Origin: Sclerurus mexicanus
Lineage: Eukaryota; Chordata; Aves; Passeriformes; Furnariidae
DNA: 64,000 nucleotides
NCBI GenBank assembly: GCA_013396755.1
Contig: VWZF01007168.1
Location: forward strand, 881,144-945,143
Direction of reading: 5' to 3'
This document shows, in pieces, positions 54,198-64,000 of this stretch (the stretch's first letter is position 1; each line of letters starts with the position of its first letter). The notes under the pieces were generated by a model that made no database searches, was not told where the DNA came from, and saw nothing but the letters and a program-made list of their open reading frames with translations. The position numbers were made by a program, and so were the translations under genes.

Positions 54198-54633
54198 CTA
54201 TTCTTACAGATTACAGCTAGTATAATGCAGTGATCTCTTTGGCTTAGAGGAACATGGATTTCAAGGTACCCTTGTGATATTGGAGATCAGTCTTGCAATG
54301 ATGGTGCTATTATACAGGACTAGATAAAAAGAGTGATTATGAGATTTCACTCTTGTCAGTACCTGGGAAAATAATAGTATCACCTCACATGGTCAAATCC
54401 TTCCACTCTTTACTATAGAAGGAAAGATTTTCCTTTAAAGTTTGTATTAGTTTCTTCAGTTTGCATCACAGGGAGTTAAGTACTCTACATAAAGAAGAAT
54501 AAAGGAAATACCAGTGGCAACTGTGACTGTTGGGTTTTTTTGCCATGAGAGTGTTATAGTTCAGTAACAGATAATAAATAAATGATTGTAGATTCAGAGT
54601 GGTTAAGAACATGAAACCAGACCTGCTGCTTAG

Positions 54634-54735
54634 AGAGACTATGGAGTCTCCACCTGTGAAGCTGTTCTAACCTGGGCTGGACAAAGCCAGAGCAACCTCC
54701 CGCAATTTAGAGCTTCTCTGATTTAGGACCTCCAG
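54634..54735 (+). mobile_element. Possible degraded CR1 fragment
   Basis: The blocks TATGGAGTCTCC, GGGCTGGACA, GAGCAACCTCC and GACCTCCAGAG occur in the order and spacing of a CR1 3' UTR, but intervening bases have diverged and the terminal octamer tail is missing. It could be an old copy or coincidence. Confidence 0.4.
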
Positions 54736-54916
54736 AGTTTTTTTTCACTCCACATACATTTATATCTATGTATGTATATGTATTTCTTAAAAGTTCATCT
54801 TCTCAAAATCAGAAATCTAATGATTAGACTTCTCACATGTCCATATTTTCAATGATGAGTATGTCTGGATATTTGTAATTAATACAGTTTTGGGGTTTTT
54901 GAGGGTTTTTTTTGTG

Positions 54917-55013
54917 NNNNNNNNNNNNNNNNNNNNNNNNNNNNNNNNNNNNNNNNNNNNNNNNNNNNNNNNNNNNNNNNNNNNNNNNNNNNNNNNNNNN
55001 NNNNNNNNNNNNN
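54917..55013. other. Assembly gap (97 N) at a G/T-rich tract
   Basis: The gap begins directly after TTTTGGGGTTTTTGAGGG and a T8 run, so the missing sequence is probably a continuation of a G/T-rich low-complexity tract. The right flank resumes as ordinary unique sequence. Confidence 0.95.
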
Positions 55014-56630
55014 GCTGCCTCTGTATTTGCTCCTCATTGTGGTCCAATTAGAATTCTTTGCTGAAATAATCAGCTACTTTTGCTGGACATTCTTCTAACT
55101 ATTTCTAGCTTTGAGGATGGTGCTATGTTCAGTCATGCAAGAGCACAGACAGGGACATTTTGGCCATGTAGTTCAAAAGACTATTTCAAAGAAGTTATAG
55201 TCCAGGATTAAACTGTGTAGCACAGGAATTCCTTATACAAAATTCAGTACTTACACAATTCTAGTCTAACTCCTGAGCTCTGTACAAGAGTACCATAAGA
55301 CTCCTCCTTAAAACTTCGGTGTGTGACAGCAATTATCCCAAGCTGTTCAGTAGTTTTTTTTTTGTATACGGTCTTATGCCAGGTTGGTAATTTATCCCTT
55401 TGTTCTAGTTGTGTTTGGTGAAAGGGGCAGGATTTATGGTAGAGGAAAGACTTGCTTTTTAGATTATAATATTTTAACCTGCTGACTTGGCCATCACAGA
55501 GAAAGATATTCAAAGGGAAGAACTAATGTTTTTGTGGCGATATGAAATCCTTGGGTAGAAGAGGACTGCTTCATTATTATGTCACCTCTTGTGAGATGAC
55601 ATCTGATTTATAATATATCTCTAAATTGCTATTGGCACAGAATAAACTGAATGCAACAGCTCTCCATGTTTGTGCAAAAAAAAAAAAAAAGAAAAAAAAT
55701 TTGGAATAAAAATTCATTGACAGAAAATAAGAGACGAAAATAAATCCCCAGAGTAGAAAAGACAGTGATGAAGGTAGGCTGCTGTAACTTCAATTTTCTG
55801 CCTGCATGTGCAATATAATACTGTCTCTAATTAAATAAACACAGAGCAGTATTTCTAAACAAGGCAAATCCTAATTATGTTTTATTGCAAAGTTAAATGC
55901 AGAAGTCTTATGCCTCACTCTTTCCTAACCTTTTTTGCCATTTCTCCCTAAAATAAATAGCGCTAGACAAATGTTACATCTCTGCAAGTTACTGGTTGTA
56001 GTGACCTTGGTATGCACAAACTGGAAAAAGAGTAATAATATATCAGAGTTTTTAGGGATTGAATAAAAACTCTGCTTATCTTTTTTATATTGGAGGCATT
56101 AAAAAACAGCATTGCAACTTAAAAGCCAACTTCTTTAATAAAATAAAAGGTGAATTTAAGACTGGGACAATTGATTCTTCCTAATAGGTGAGAAAAAGTA
56201 GTTGTTTGGCTTACTGTCATTCAACAGCAGTCTGAAGCTCCATGGATGGGTATTGGCTGATGTTGTATAAGTGATGTGTTATTTTGGATGTTGCATAAAA
56301 TAAGGATAGCCTCAGTTTAATATCTAGGGCTGAATGTCCATGTTGTTTGAAATTTAACCTAAAATTATACATGCTGTTGTATTCATTAGAGGACAGTTAC
56401 AGCCCAATGGGATATTTCAGTTACAGTGACAGGATGATTCTGTTTATTCGGAGCCATCATTCTTGCATTCTTGCTTTGTCTTTCTCTGAAAGTATTTTAA
56501 ATAAATATTTTATACTGTTATTCTTTATTTTGAAATGCAGCAAAATCTGATGTCAGACAATTTATAGTTCTACTATCCTTATGGCTAAATTGAGATATCC
56601 TGACCTCTAAAGATAAAAACAACCCTCCTC

Positions 56631-56759
56631 AAAAACCAAAACCAAAACCAAAACCAAACCAAACCAAACCAAACCAACCAATCAGCCAAACAAACAAGCA
56701 AAACCAAAACAAAACTAAACAAAACAAAACAACAAAACCCCCCCAAACCACAAACAAAA
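56631..56759. repeat. A/C tandem repeat with graded unit length
   Basis: The 5' half is a neat tandem array in which the unit shrinks along the plus strand: one A5CC, three A4CC, four A3CC, one AACC (56631-56679). It then becomes irregular CAAA/CAAAAC sequence with a C7 run near 56738. No coding potential. Confidence 0.9.
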
Positions 56760-57924
56760 CAGATGTAAGCTTATATTTGGAGCTGTTCATGTTCAGGAGG
56801 GAATCACCTGCTCACAAGCAATGAAAATGAATACTGACAGTCTGACTACCCATCACTAACCTTGTGGAAGCCCTCTGGCATCAGCCAGCAATATTGGTTT
56901 AATGAGTTTGAATTGCAAAAATAACAAGAGAATTTAGTAATTTTGTAGGAAATTAATATTGCATATTCTTGTGAGTCTACCTCTATTTGACTACTGTTTC
57001 TTCTTTTCAATGCTCCTGAAATCTTACTTCAGTGAAAATTTTATGAAGAAAGAACAAATATCCACTTGACCCATCCAAGTATACAATGTGATGCACAGTA
57101 TGTGCCAGTGCCTGCTCTATTTTCCAGTCTTCAGTGTTTTGAAATAGGTTTTGGTTTTTGTTTAGCACAGTGGCAACAAAACTCCTCACAGCTGTTATAA
57201 CATTTTCATTGCAATGGATATTATTATGGACCCATAGACTGTGCCTTATATGCATGACAGATGGTTTTTTTTTTTAAATCCTCAAACAGTAGGATTTTAT
57301 CCTCTTTACACAACAGAACACCTCTAATCCATGTACAGTAAGTATAAACATTACTAACATTTCAATGAAAAATGGACTTTGCGTGGTAATCTTATTTTTT
57401 CTTTTAAACACTAAAAAATTTTGCTATTGGATTTTTTTTTATGTTCTGAAAAATGTTATATTCTGTTCTGCTGACTTTCTGTTCCTTATGCTCATTTCCC
57501 ACATAATTTGGTATAGAATTCTTAAACTATCCCACGAAATTTTCTCTCTGAGACAGTTATCTAATAAACCCCGATTGATTTAATAACTGCTGCAAAGTAT
57601 GTTTAGTATTAACAGAAACACATATACTTAATTTCTAAGATATTTCATCACATTTTTAGTAAGGCACAATACACTAGAGAATAAACAAACAAATAGATTG
57701 ATTTATTTATAAACAGTGAAATCCAAAACAAACACCTAAATGAAACAATGATTAATTATTCCTTTTCACATATGCTAAGAAGCTCCCATAGGAATACATG
57801 AAGCTGGGAGGCATTTCTGAACAGAGACATGTAAATGATCATTTGGGCTTTCTGTTTATTTGTTTGCTTCGTAGTCAAAAAACTCATTTCAGCCTCAGTG
57901 CTGCTCCAATGGAACCTGCTTTCT

Positions 57925-58160
57925 TGTGATAATATGTAAAATATTTTTCTTAGGAGATACTTTAAAATAATTGATATGGCCTGTTTATTACTGGAGCTGT
58001 ATTTCAGGAACTATAAAATCCCACAAACAGACCTCTAAGAGGAAACAATTATCACAATTATAGGACCTTTATTTTGGCTTACTGGATATTAATTCAAGTC
58101 CTTTGCCTTGTGCATGCTGTAATAATTGGGCACATTAAAAAAATAATATTGAATCAGCAG
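57925..58160. promoter_or_regulatory. Candidate conserved noncoding element
   Basis: Complex AT-rich unique sequence with AAATAATTGATATGGCC, CAATTATCACAATTATAGG, GGATATTAATTCAAG and GTAATAATTGGGCAC. No repeat or coding signature. The enhancer-like texture is suggestive only. Confidence 0.22.
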
Positions 58161-60132
58161 AAATATATATCCATACTGCTGTTTGAGAGAAACATGTGCA
58201 ACAATGATTATTTTTGTTTGCTCACCCATGAAGCTTCACAGATTTGAAATATGCAAATACTTTGCACTTCTGTAGACACAATGCAGCTTACACCTCCTCA
58301 ACACACTGGTGTGTAAGGAAAGTGCTTCTACAGTGTTACAGTGCTAGTGAAGGTATAATTCATTTTCCGTAAAAAAAAAAAAGCCCCAAACATTGGGTAG
58401 CTGTGTACATTATGCAATTATATATGTAGTAGAACAAATAGCTATTAATACCATTAAAACAGGGAGAGATAAAATGTCTTCTACCTGAATAAGCAACTAG
58501 TTGCACCAGTTTCATAGATGAGGAAATACTTTCAGGAAGATACAATCAATATTTTGTTATGTTTGTCTCCTTCTCCTTATCCAAATAATTTAAGCATTTG
58601 TCACTGTAGGAACTTCGAAAAAAAATAATAAGACAGCCTCCTAAACTGTAAAATAGAAGAAACTCTTATATTTGGATAACATTTGTGCATCAGGAATCTT
58701 TGAGGAGATTAACAGATGAGTTATTTACACATTTGGAATGCCAATGTAGACTTTTGTGAATTATTTTTCACTGTGTGACTCCATGTTCATGAAAATAAAA
58801 TTCCTTTTTACTTTGGCCTAGTTAACTAGTTTAAAACTGCTTTCATACAGAGGGCATGCAAGTCACAGTTTTTTATTACTGAAACACCATACCCATTTTT
58901 TGCTAATAGCAGCGGGCATCTCTGCTGCTGTCCACCAGAAAGTTTGTAGGAATATATCCATAGTCTATGGACTGTTACATTATCATTTTCCCTTTTCTAT
59001 TTATGACTCTGTACAACTGAAATATGAAGCACATCCACAAAACACTTCACAGGGGAGCTGTAAAACACTGGCTTAAAAGCTAGAACAGCCCAAACCATGT
59101 TTCTTTTTAAAGGGAGCCTGGATATAATAGTACATTTTGAGACCAACTGGAAACATATTAGCACTGAAGTAACAAGGAAAAGTGCCTGTAAAAATGTTTG
59201 CAATTCATATCTTATGTAGAACATAATCTGTTGTATCAAAAAACCCATAGGTGCTGAATGTATTTTTTTTCCACGAACTTTTCAGAGATATCAGAGAAAC
59301 TTGAAAGAAATTTTAAATTATAAATTAATTTAAAAGATGCAAGTGTTACTGTACTGCAGAACAGTTTGCTGGGTATTTGACAGAAAACTTCTCTTATTTG
59401 TGTGTGTGAGTATCTGTGTAGTCAGATGTGGTTGCCATAAATGGTAAAATTGTTTGCACTTATGTTCAAAGTGTCTTTTTTAATACCTGAAGGTATAAGA
59501 ATTCAGTCAAATAGGGGCTATGAACTCTTCCATTCACGATGCATAAACCATACTGTGTGGCTAAGAGAAGTAATGCAGATGGAGCAGTGACTGGTTCCAC
59601 ATAAGTTTTCATAGTCAGCTCCAAGTGCTAGCAAGATCCAACCCCCTCTCCTTTCCTCCCATCAACTGGAGTGATAGAGGGTAATAAAACATTTAAGAAA
59701 AAATGTATTTTGAGAATGTGGTATGTATTTCATAAGCAGCATAGTTCTTTGGAGAAATAGTTTATTAAGAGCTAGTCTCCCAGTTGTGCTGCTAATATAT
59801 TTTATATTGATGCCATGTGTGAATTTTCAGATTACAGGTCTTGACTAACCACTGGGACATTATGTTTGATCAGTAAAAGTCTAGTTAAAAAGCTAAATTC
59901 TCTGTATATATAAATATATAAGTCATAAAAATAATTATGTTCCCCTTCTGCTTTATTTTGGTAGTAGTCAGAAAGGAACAGATTATTTTTCTCTATACAG
60001 ATTAATATTTATTGAATTTTCCCCTCTGATAAATGATAACTGACATTGTGATTCCCAAGGCTGTATAAAAAATGACAGGACTTGCATTAGCACTGCAAAA
60101 TAAGCACATTGATTTCAGTATTTATGTGTGTA

Positions 60133-60156
60133 TGTGTGTGTGTGTGTGTGTGTGTG
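60133..60156. repeat. (TG)12 microsatellite
   Basis: Twenty-four bases of TG dinucleotide, broadly preceded by TATGTGTG, giving a slightly longer imperfect tract. Confidence 0.9.
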
Positions 60157-61157
60157 ATAATTTCATAAATTATATCTTCTATAAGACCCATTTATTTGAC
60201 ATATGAGAAGCAATTTTTCTCAGACTGCATAGAGACATCTCAGAGTGCATTTAGTAAAAAAAACAAAGACCAAAGGTAGATTTAGTCAATTATATATGAT
60301 TAGCGTAATTAAAATGTAGTATAATTTTTTATTGTGAATAATAATAGCATGATCTAGAAGAAATATTTGTGAAGAAAAATAACTACTCTTATCCCTTGGC
60401 TATATAGTTGTCCAGCTATAACACAGAGGTGAGTTGTGTTCCTTCTTAGTCAATTCTATATTTGGGTTGCTGGACACTTCCCTAGAAGACGACATCACTG
60501 ATAAAAGACAAGAATCTCACACCTCATCTGAATACACCAATTACTAGGGTATTAGAAAAGCTGGATAGTGACATGCATGCCTAAATAACATCTTCCTTCT
60601 GTTTACAAAGCACGACTCCTTGCTATTTTGGGGGCAAAGACCAAGAGATGATTCTGTTTTGAATTCCCCAAATGGAATGGGCTTAACACGTCCTACCAGG
60701 CAGCTTCAGGCAGTTTCCCTGTTAGTGATTCCTTGTCAGTGTGCATAAATGCTGAAGTGTCCCATCAGAGATATTTAGCTTTTTCTACATGTTGTGTCCT
60801 AACTATATGTGAAGTCTTGACTATATGGGTGAGTACAGACACATTCAGGCTTTGTCCCTTCTCTGGGATGTATGGACACACACAGGGACTGGCCTGTGTC
60901 TAAACCAATATTGAGCTTTTCTACTGACTAATTCAGAAAGCAAAAAGAGGGGTAGTTAGGATGATTTGTGATGTTAAAAGAAACACCCAAAAGTCCTGCA
61001 TGTTTAACAGCATTAACAAGGACTCCTCTTTCTAAGGACGGATGTCAATGGTTTAGGTACTACAATAGTAGTCTGCAGCTTGATTCAGTCATTTAAATGT
61101 TGACCCAATGTTGAGACAGGCTTGAACTAATCTTTGTGATACACAAAGTTGAATCGA

Positions 61158-61498
61158 GACTTTTCAGGGGTCTTGTTCATATGTATGAATATCTGAAGGG
61201 AGGTTATAAGACATAACCAGTCCTTTTTCAGTGGTGCCCTGTAATAGGAAAAGAGGCAATGGGCACAACATGAAACACAGGAGGTTTCCTCTGAACATCA
61301 GGAAACACTTTTCACTGTGATGGTGACTGAGTATTGGCACAGACTGCCAGGTTGTGGATTTTCCATCCTTGAAGACATTCAGAAGTTTTCTGGACATGGT
61401 CCTGGCCGTGGCCCAACTCTAGGTGGCCCTGCCTGAGCAGGGGGATTGGACCAGGTAACCACAAGATGTCCCTTTTAACCCCAGCCTTTCTGTGAATA
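61158..61498 (+). mobile_element. CR1 LINE 3' fragment
   Basis: A 340-base CR1 copy in plus orientation covering the last residues of ORF2 and the 3' UTR. The 5' part still reads YEYLKGGY in one frame and then has stops. Nucleotide blocks include TTTTTCAGTGGTGCCCTGTA, GAGGCAATGGGCACAACATG, CTGAACATCAGGAAACACTT, GACTGCCAGGTTGTGGA, and GCCTGAGCAGGGGGATTGGA. The tail, TTTCTGTGAATACG, is degraded. Dead and 5'-truncated. Confidence 0.94.
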
Positions 61499-63419
61499 CG
61501 ACCACATAATGTGTGTTTTCTCAACAGGATTTTAGAGTTATGGCTTCTTTCACTGATTCATTGTTACAGAGATTGATATCAATTGTTAATACCATGGGGT
61601 AGGGGGAAGTACTACCCAAAAATATGCACATGGCACTATTTTTATCTTATAATTTAAATAAAGATTTAATCTCAACACTTGGCTAGGTTTCTTGGGCAGG
61701 AGTGTATCTGCTAAGTGGTGCAATCATTGGAACTAAATATGTTGTGCAAGTTGGAACAGGAATTAGGACAGGAAATGGGATGGAGTTTTCCCATTCTGAA
61801 GGTGTGGCAAAAATATGTTTTTTCCAACCAGTAAATTCCAAATTAATGAGATTTTCTAGTATACATTTATTTTAATTAATTATTTTTTAAAAAATATTTT
61901 ACACTAAATCCTTATACATATTTATGTTGTATGGCTTGAGCTTTCATTAACTGTACATCATTGGCAGAAATCCTTTAATGCTAATCTATGGGAGTGTCAT
62001 TAGAAGAGGCACATTGTGAAACTAGTATTTGATTGTTGTTGAGTTGCAAACATGCAATGTCATCCCTACATTGCAAAGGTCTGTTGGCTTTGCATATAAA
62101 TATATGGCTGTTCAATTGAAATGCATATCTACGTCCCTCAAACAGCTTTTTAACTTTTTTAAGTATTTTTCTCTACTGAATGCCCTGATCTCAAATACTC
62201 TGCAATTTTCTCAAAATGGCTTTTGTCTTAAATTGCTTGCATGTTTTCTTGGTCCTAATTCTGTTTTGCCATTAAAGTAAATGAGTTATGACTGTCTTCT
62301 TTAACAAGGATCAGCTGCACAGTCTTTTCTTAAAAGTACTAGTAAACAGCACAGGTCTGTCCCACTGCAGGTACAGACAGACCTTGCTAAGCAGAGGATG
62401 TGGCCATGTAAAAAAGGTCATTCCGCATAAACCTTACTCCATATTTTTTTGTAAATATACCAATTCTAGTAATGTGGAACACAGTTTTTTCCAGCCATAG
62501 TTTTTCATTACTATGCTTTGTAATTTTATGTTTTGTGATGACTGCAATACTCTGATTTTAAGAGAGCGTATGACTGTGTAAACAGTGGTTGCTGGCTTTG
62601 GTGAAGTTATTTACAACTCTGCAATATGACCACAAAATGAGAGTGATTCATGATAGTTCTGCTTAGGTGGCATTTAGCATCCTACCCTACCTGCTTCAAG
62701 AGTAAGTGATCACATAGGAACAGAAATGCAGACAGTAGGTGATTAAGATCACAGAATATTCAGTATTTCTACTTAAACAAGATATCACAAATATGTGGAG
62801 AGGAAAAATAAAGCCACTGTGACATTTTTAAAATGTTCCATTATGCATAAAATTTATCACTAATAATCAAAATTTTACAATAGTTATTTCAATAGTATTA
62901 GGGCAGATTATCCCTCCATGCAGTTCCTGCAGGCATACACTCACAAGCCTATGTGTGTGCACCTGTCTGGGAATCTGAGGAAAATACAGTCCATGACAGG
63001 GTGTGCTGATCATATGACAGAGGCTCAGAGGAACACAGTTGTTCTAGTGTATGGGAATGCACTAGAAAACAGTGGTCCTTATTACAGTTCAAAATGTGAC
63101 CAAGCATCAGACTCCCCTGAAATCCACAAGGTTTTCAGGGTTTGCTGAATTACTTTACAATCATGTTATTCTTGTGTAGCTGGGGTTATGGGTAAGAGTG
63201 ATGTGTATTTGTATGTGCATGTGATTTACAGAAAATGTGATGCAGCACTGAAAAATAGAAGAACCCCGCATCAAACAGGTCCAACAGAACAGGGTTGGTA
63301 TAAGAAGTGCACCTCATGCAAAATTATCTGTTTCAACATTGGGAGCATTTAAAAACTTTTAGTTGTGGTTTGGCATACCTGTTAACGGGATCCAAAGAGA
63401 AAACGCCATGTTTCTGTTT
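61499..63419. other. Gene-free intergenic block
   Basis: Nothing recognisable on either strand. AT-rich unique sequence with chance open frames. Confidence 0.55.
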
Positions 63420-63470
63420 GGGGATTTTTTGGGGGGGTGGGGGGGGGGACAGGAGGGGGGATGGGATGGG
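63420..63470 (+). repeat. G-rich cluster with G-quadruplex potential
   Basis: The runs are G4, G7, G10, GG, G6, G3 and G3 within about 50 bases, separated by loops of one to six bases, so the plus strand satisfies the usual four-run G-quadruplex pattern several times over. A purine tract (an A14 run, AAAAAGAGAGAG) follows at about 63513-63540. Structure is predicted, not shown. Confidence 0.85.
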
Positions 63471-63540
63471 ACTTGTTTGGTTTTGACCCTTTACACTGGT
63501 TTTAACAGTTGCAAAAAAAAAAAAAAGAAAAAGAGAGAGC

Positions 63541-64000
63541 TGCAAGACTGACATTGGACATGCAAGATTTTCATCTTATGTGAATATATATAACGATGTA
63601 AAAGAAAACGTTTCCCAAGAATAACATAATTTTAAGCAGTATTCACTGCAAGGGAAGGAGGTGCAATGATGTAATGAGAAAATTATTTCTGCGTAGGGTG
63701 TGCTGCGGAGACATAATGTGTAATGTAGAGTGAGGTGAGAACAGAGCTGCTGCAGGTGTGCAGCTTTGCAAGGTGCTAATTAGAAAGCAGGTGAACATTA
63801 GTAAGGAGCAGAGTTGGTGCTTATGGAGGTGATGGGGAAGGAAGTTACAGTGCAAACTCTATGTCTTGTAACTCACAAGGATAAAAGGGTCCTAATTCTT
63901 CTGTTTTACCTGAGTTAGCCACAGATGAACAAATCGAGGCCAGAGTATATCTTCAGTTACAGATCTTAGAAACCAGCAATCCCTGCTGTATTATAAAATC
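63541..64000. other. Intergenic end of window, no feature seen
   Basis: I see no repeat, exon or RNA gene. The minus open frame at 63643-63855 has no recognisable domain. Confidence 0.5.

Larger units (their letters stand above)
55014..61157. other. Gene-free intergenic block
   Basis: About 6 kb with no exon or RNA gene. It contains an A run (about 55677-55698), the graded A/C repeat at 56631, a candidate noncoding element at 57925-58160 and the TG microsatellite at 60133. The other open frames show no domain. Confidence 0.55.

Noticed and set aside
61164..61524. Two minus-strand open frames of 70-77 codons
   Set aside because: They are antisense to the plus-oriented CR1 fragment and have no independent support.
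63363..63551. Glycine/tryptophan-rich plus open frame
   Set aside because: It is a translation of the G-run cluster and the following A run, i.e. low-complexity DNA.
1..64000. CRISPR arrays, operons, phage or bacterial defence systems, tRNA or rRNA genes
   Set aside because: None seen by eye. The sequence is vertebrate nuclear DNA with spliced exons and CR1 LINEs, so prokaryotic systems are not expected. tRNAscan-type and covariance-model searches were not possible here.

Overview
The window reads as vertebrate, most probably avian, nuclear DNA. It is AT-rich and has no prokaryote-style gene packing. It carries several CR1 LINE 3' ends with the terminal octamer-type tail typical of birds and other sauropsids, a CpG-island promoter, and split exons. 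I would guess a songbird from the CR1 types and the many A/C-rich tracts, but that is only a guess.

One protein-coding gene can be supported: PRKX, the cAMP-dependent-type serine/threonine kinase, on the minus strand. Exon 2 lies near the left edge (307-475) and encodes most of the glycine-rich loop, the catalytic lysine and the helix-C glutamate. Exon 1 lies in the CpG island (about 23949-24117) and is interrupted by an assembly gap. The two exons share a phase-1 junction that splits the first glycine codon of the GxGxxG loop. They are separated by a first intron of 23473 bases. Bases 1-306 are the start of intron 2. The rest of the kinase domain lies outside the window to the left.

From about 24.6 kb to 64 kb is the 5' flank of PRKX. 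I found no exon, RNA gene or intact mobile element there. It holds CR1 fragments (25222-25400 and 61158-61498 on plus, 48872-49675 on minus, and a doubtful one at 54634-54735), microsatellites, several A/C- or G/T-rich tracts, a G-quadruplex-type G cluster near 63.4 kb, and long unique AT-rich stretches. In mammals the 5' side of PRKX faces a gene-poor interval toward NLGN4X, so an empty flank is expected. In birds this block belongs to the autosomal counterpart of the mammalian X-added region (chromosome 1 in chicken).

Three assembly gaps (2631-2648, 24009-24076, 54917-55013) fall in poly(A), very GC-rich and G/T-rich sequence respectively, i.e. in hard-to-sequence DNA. I see no evidence of an undescribed system here. 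The most useful points are the exon-1 gap and start codon, the A/C-tract family including a graded repeat at 56631, and a few candidate noncoding elements.
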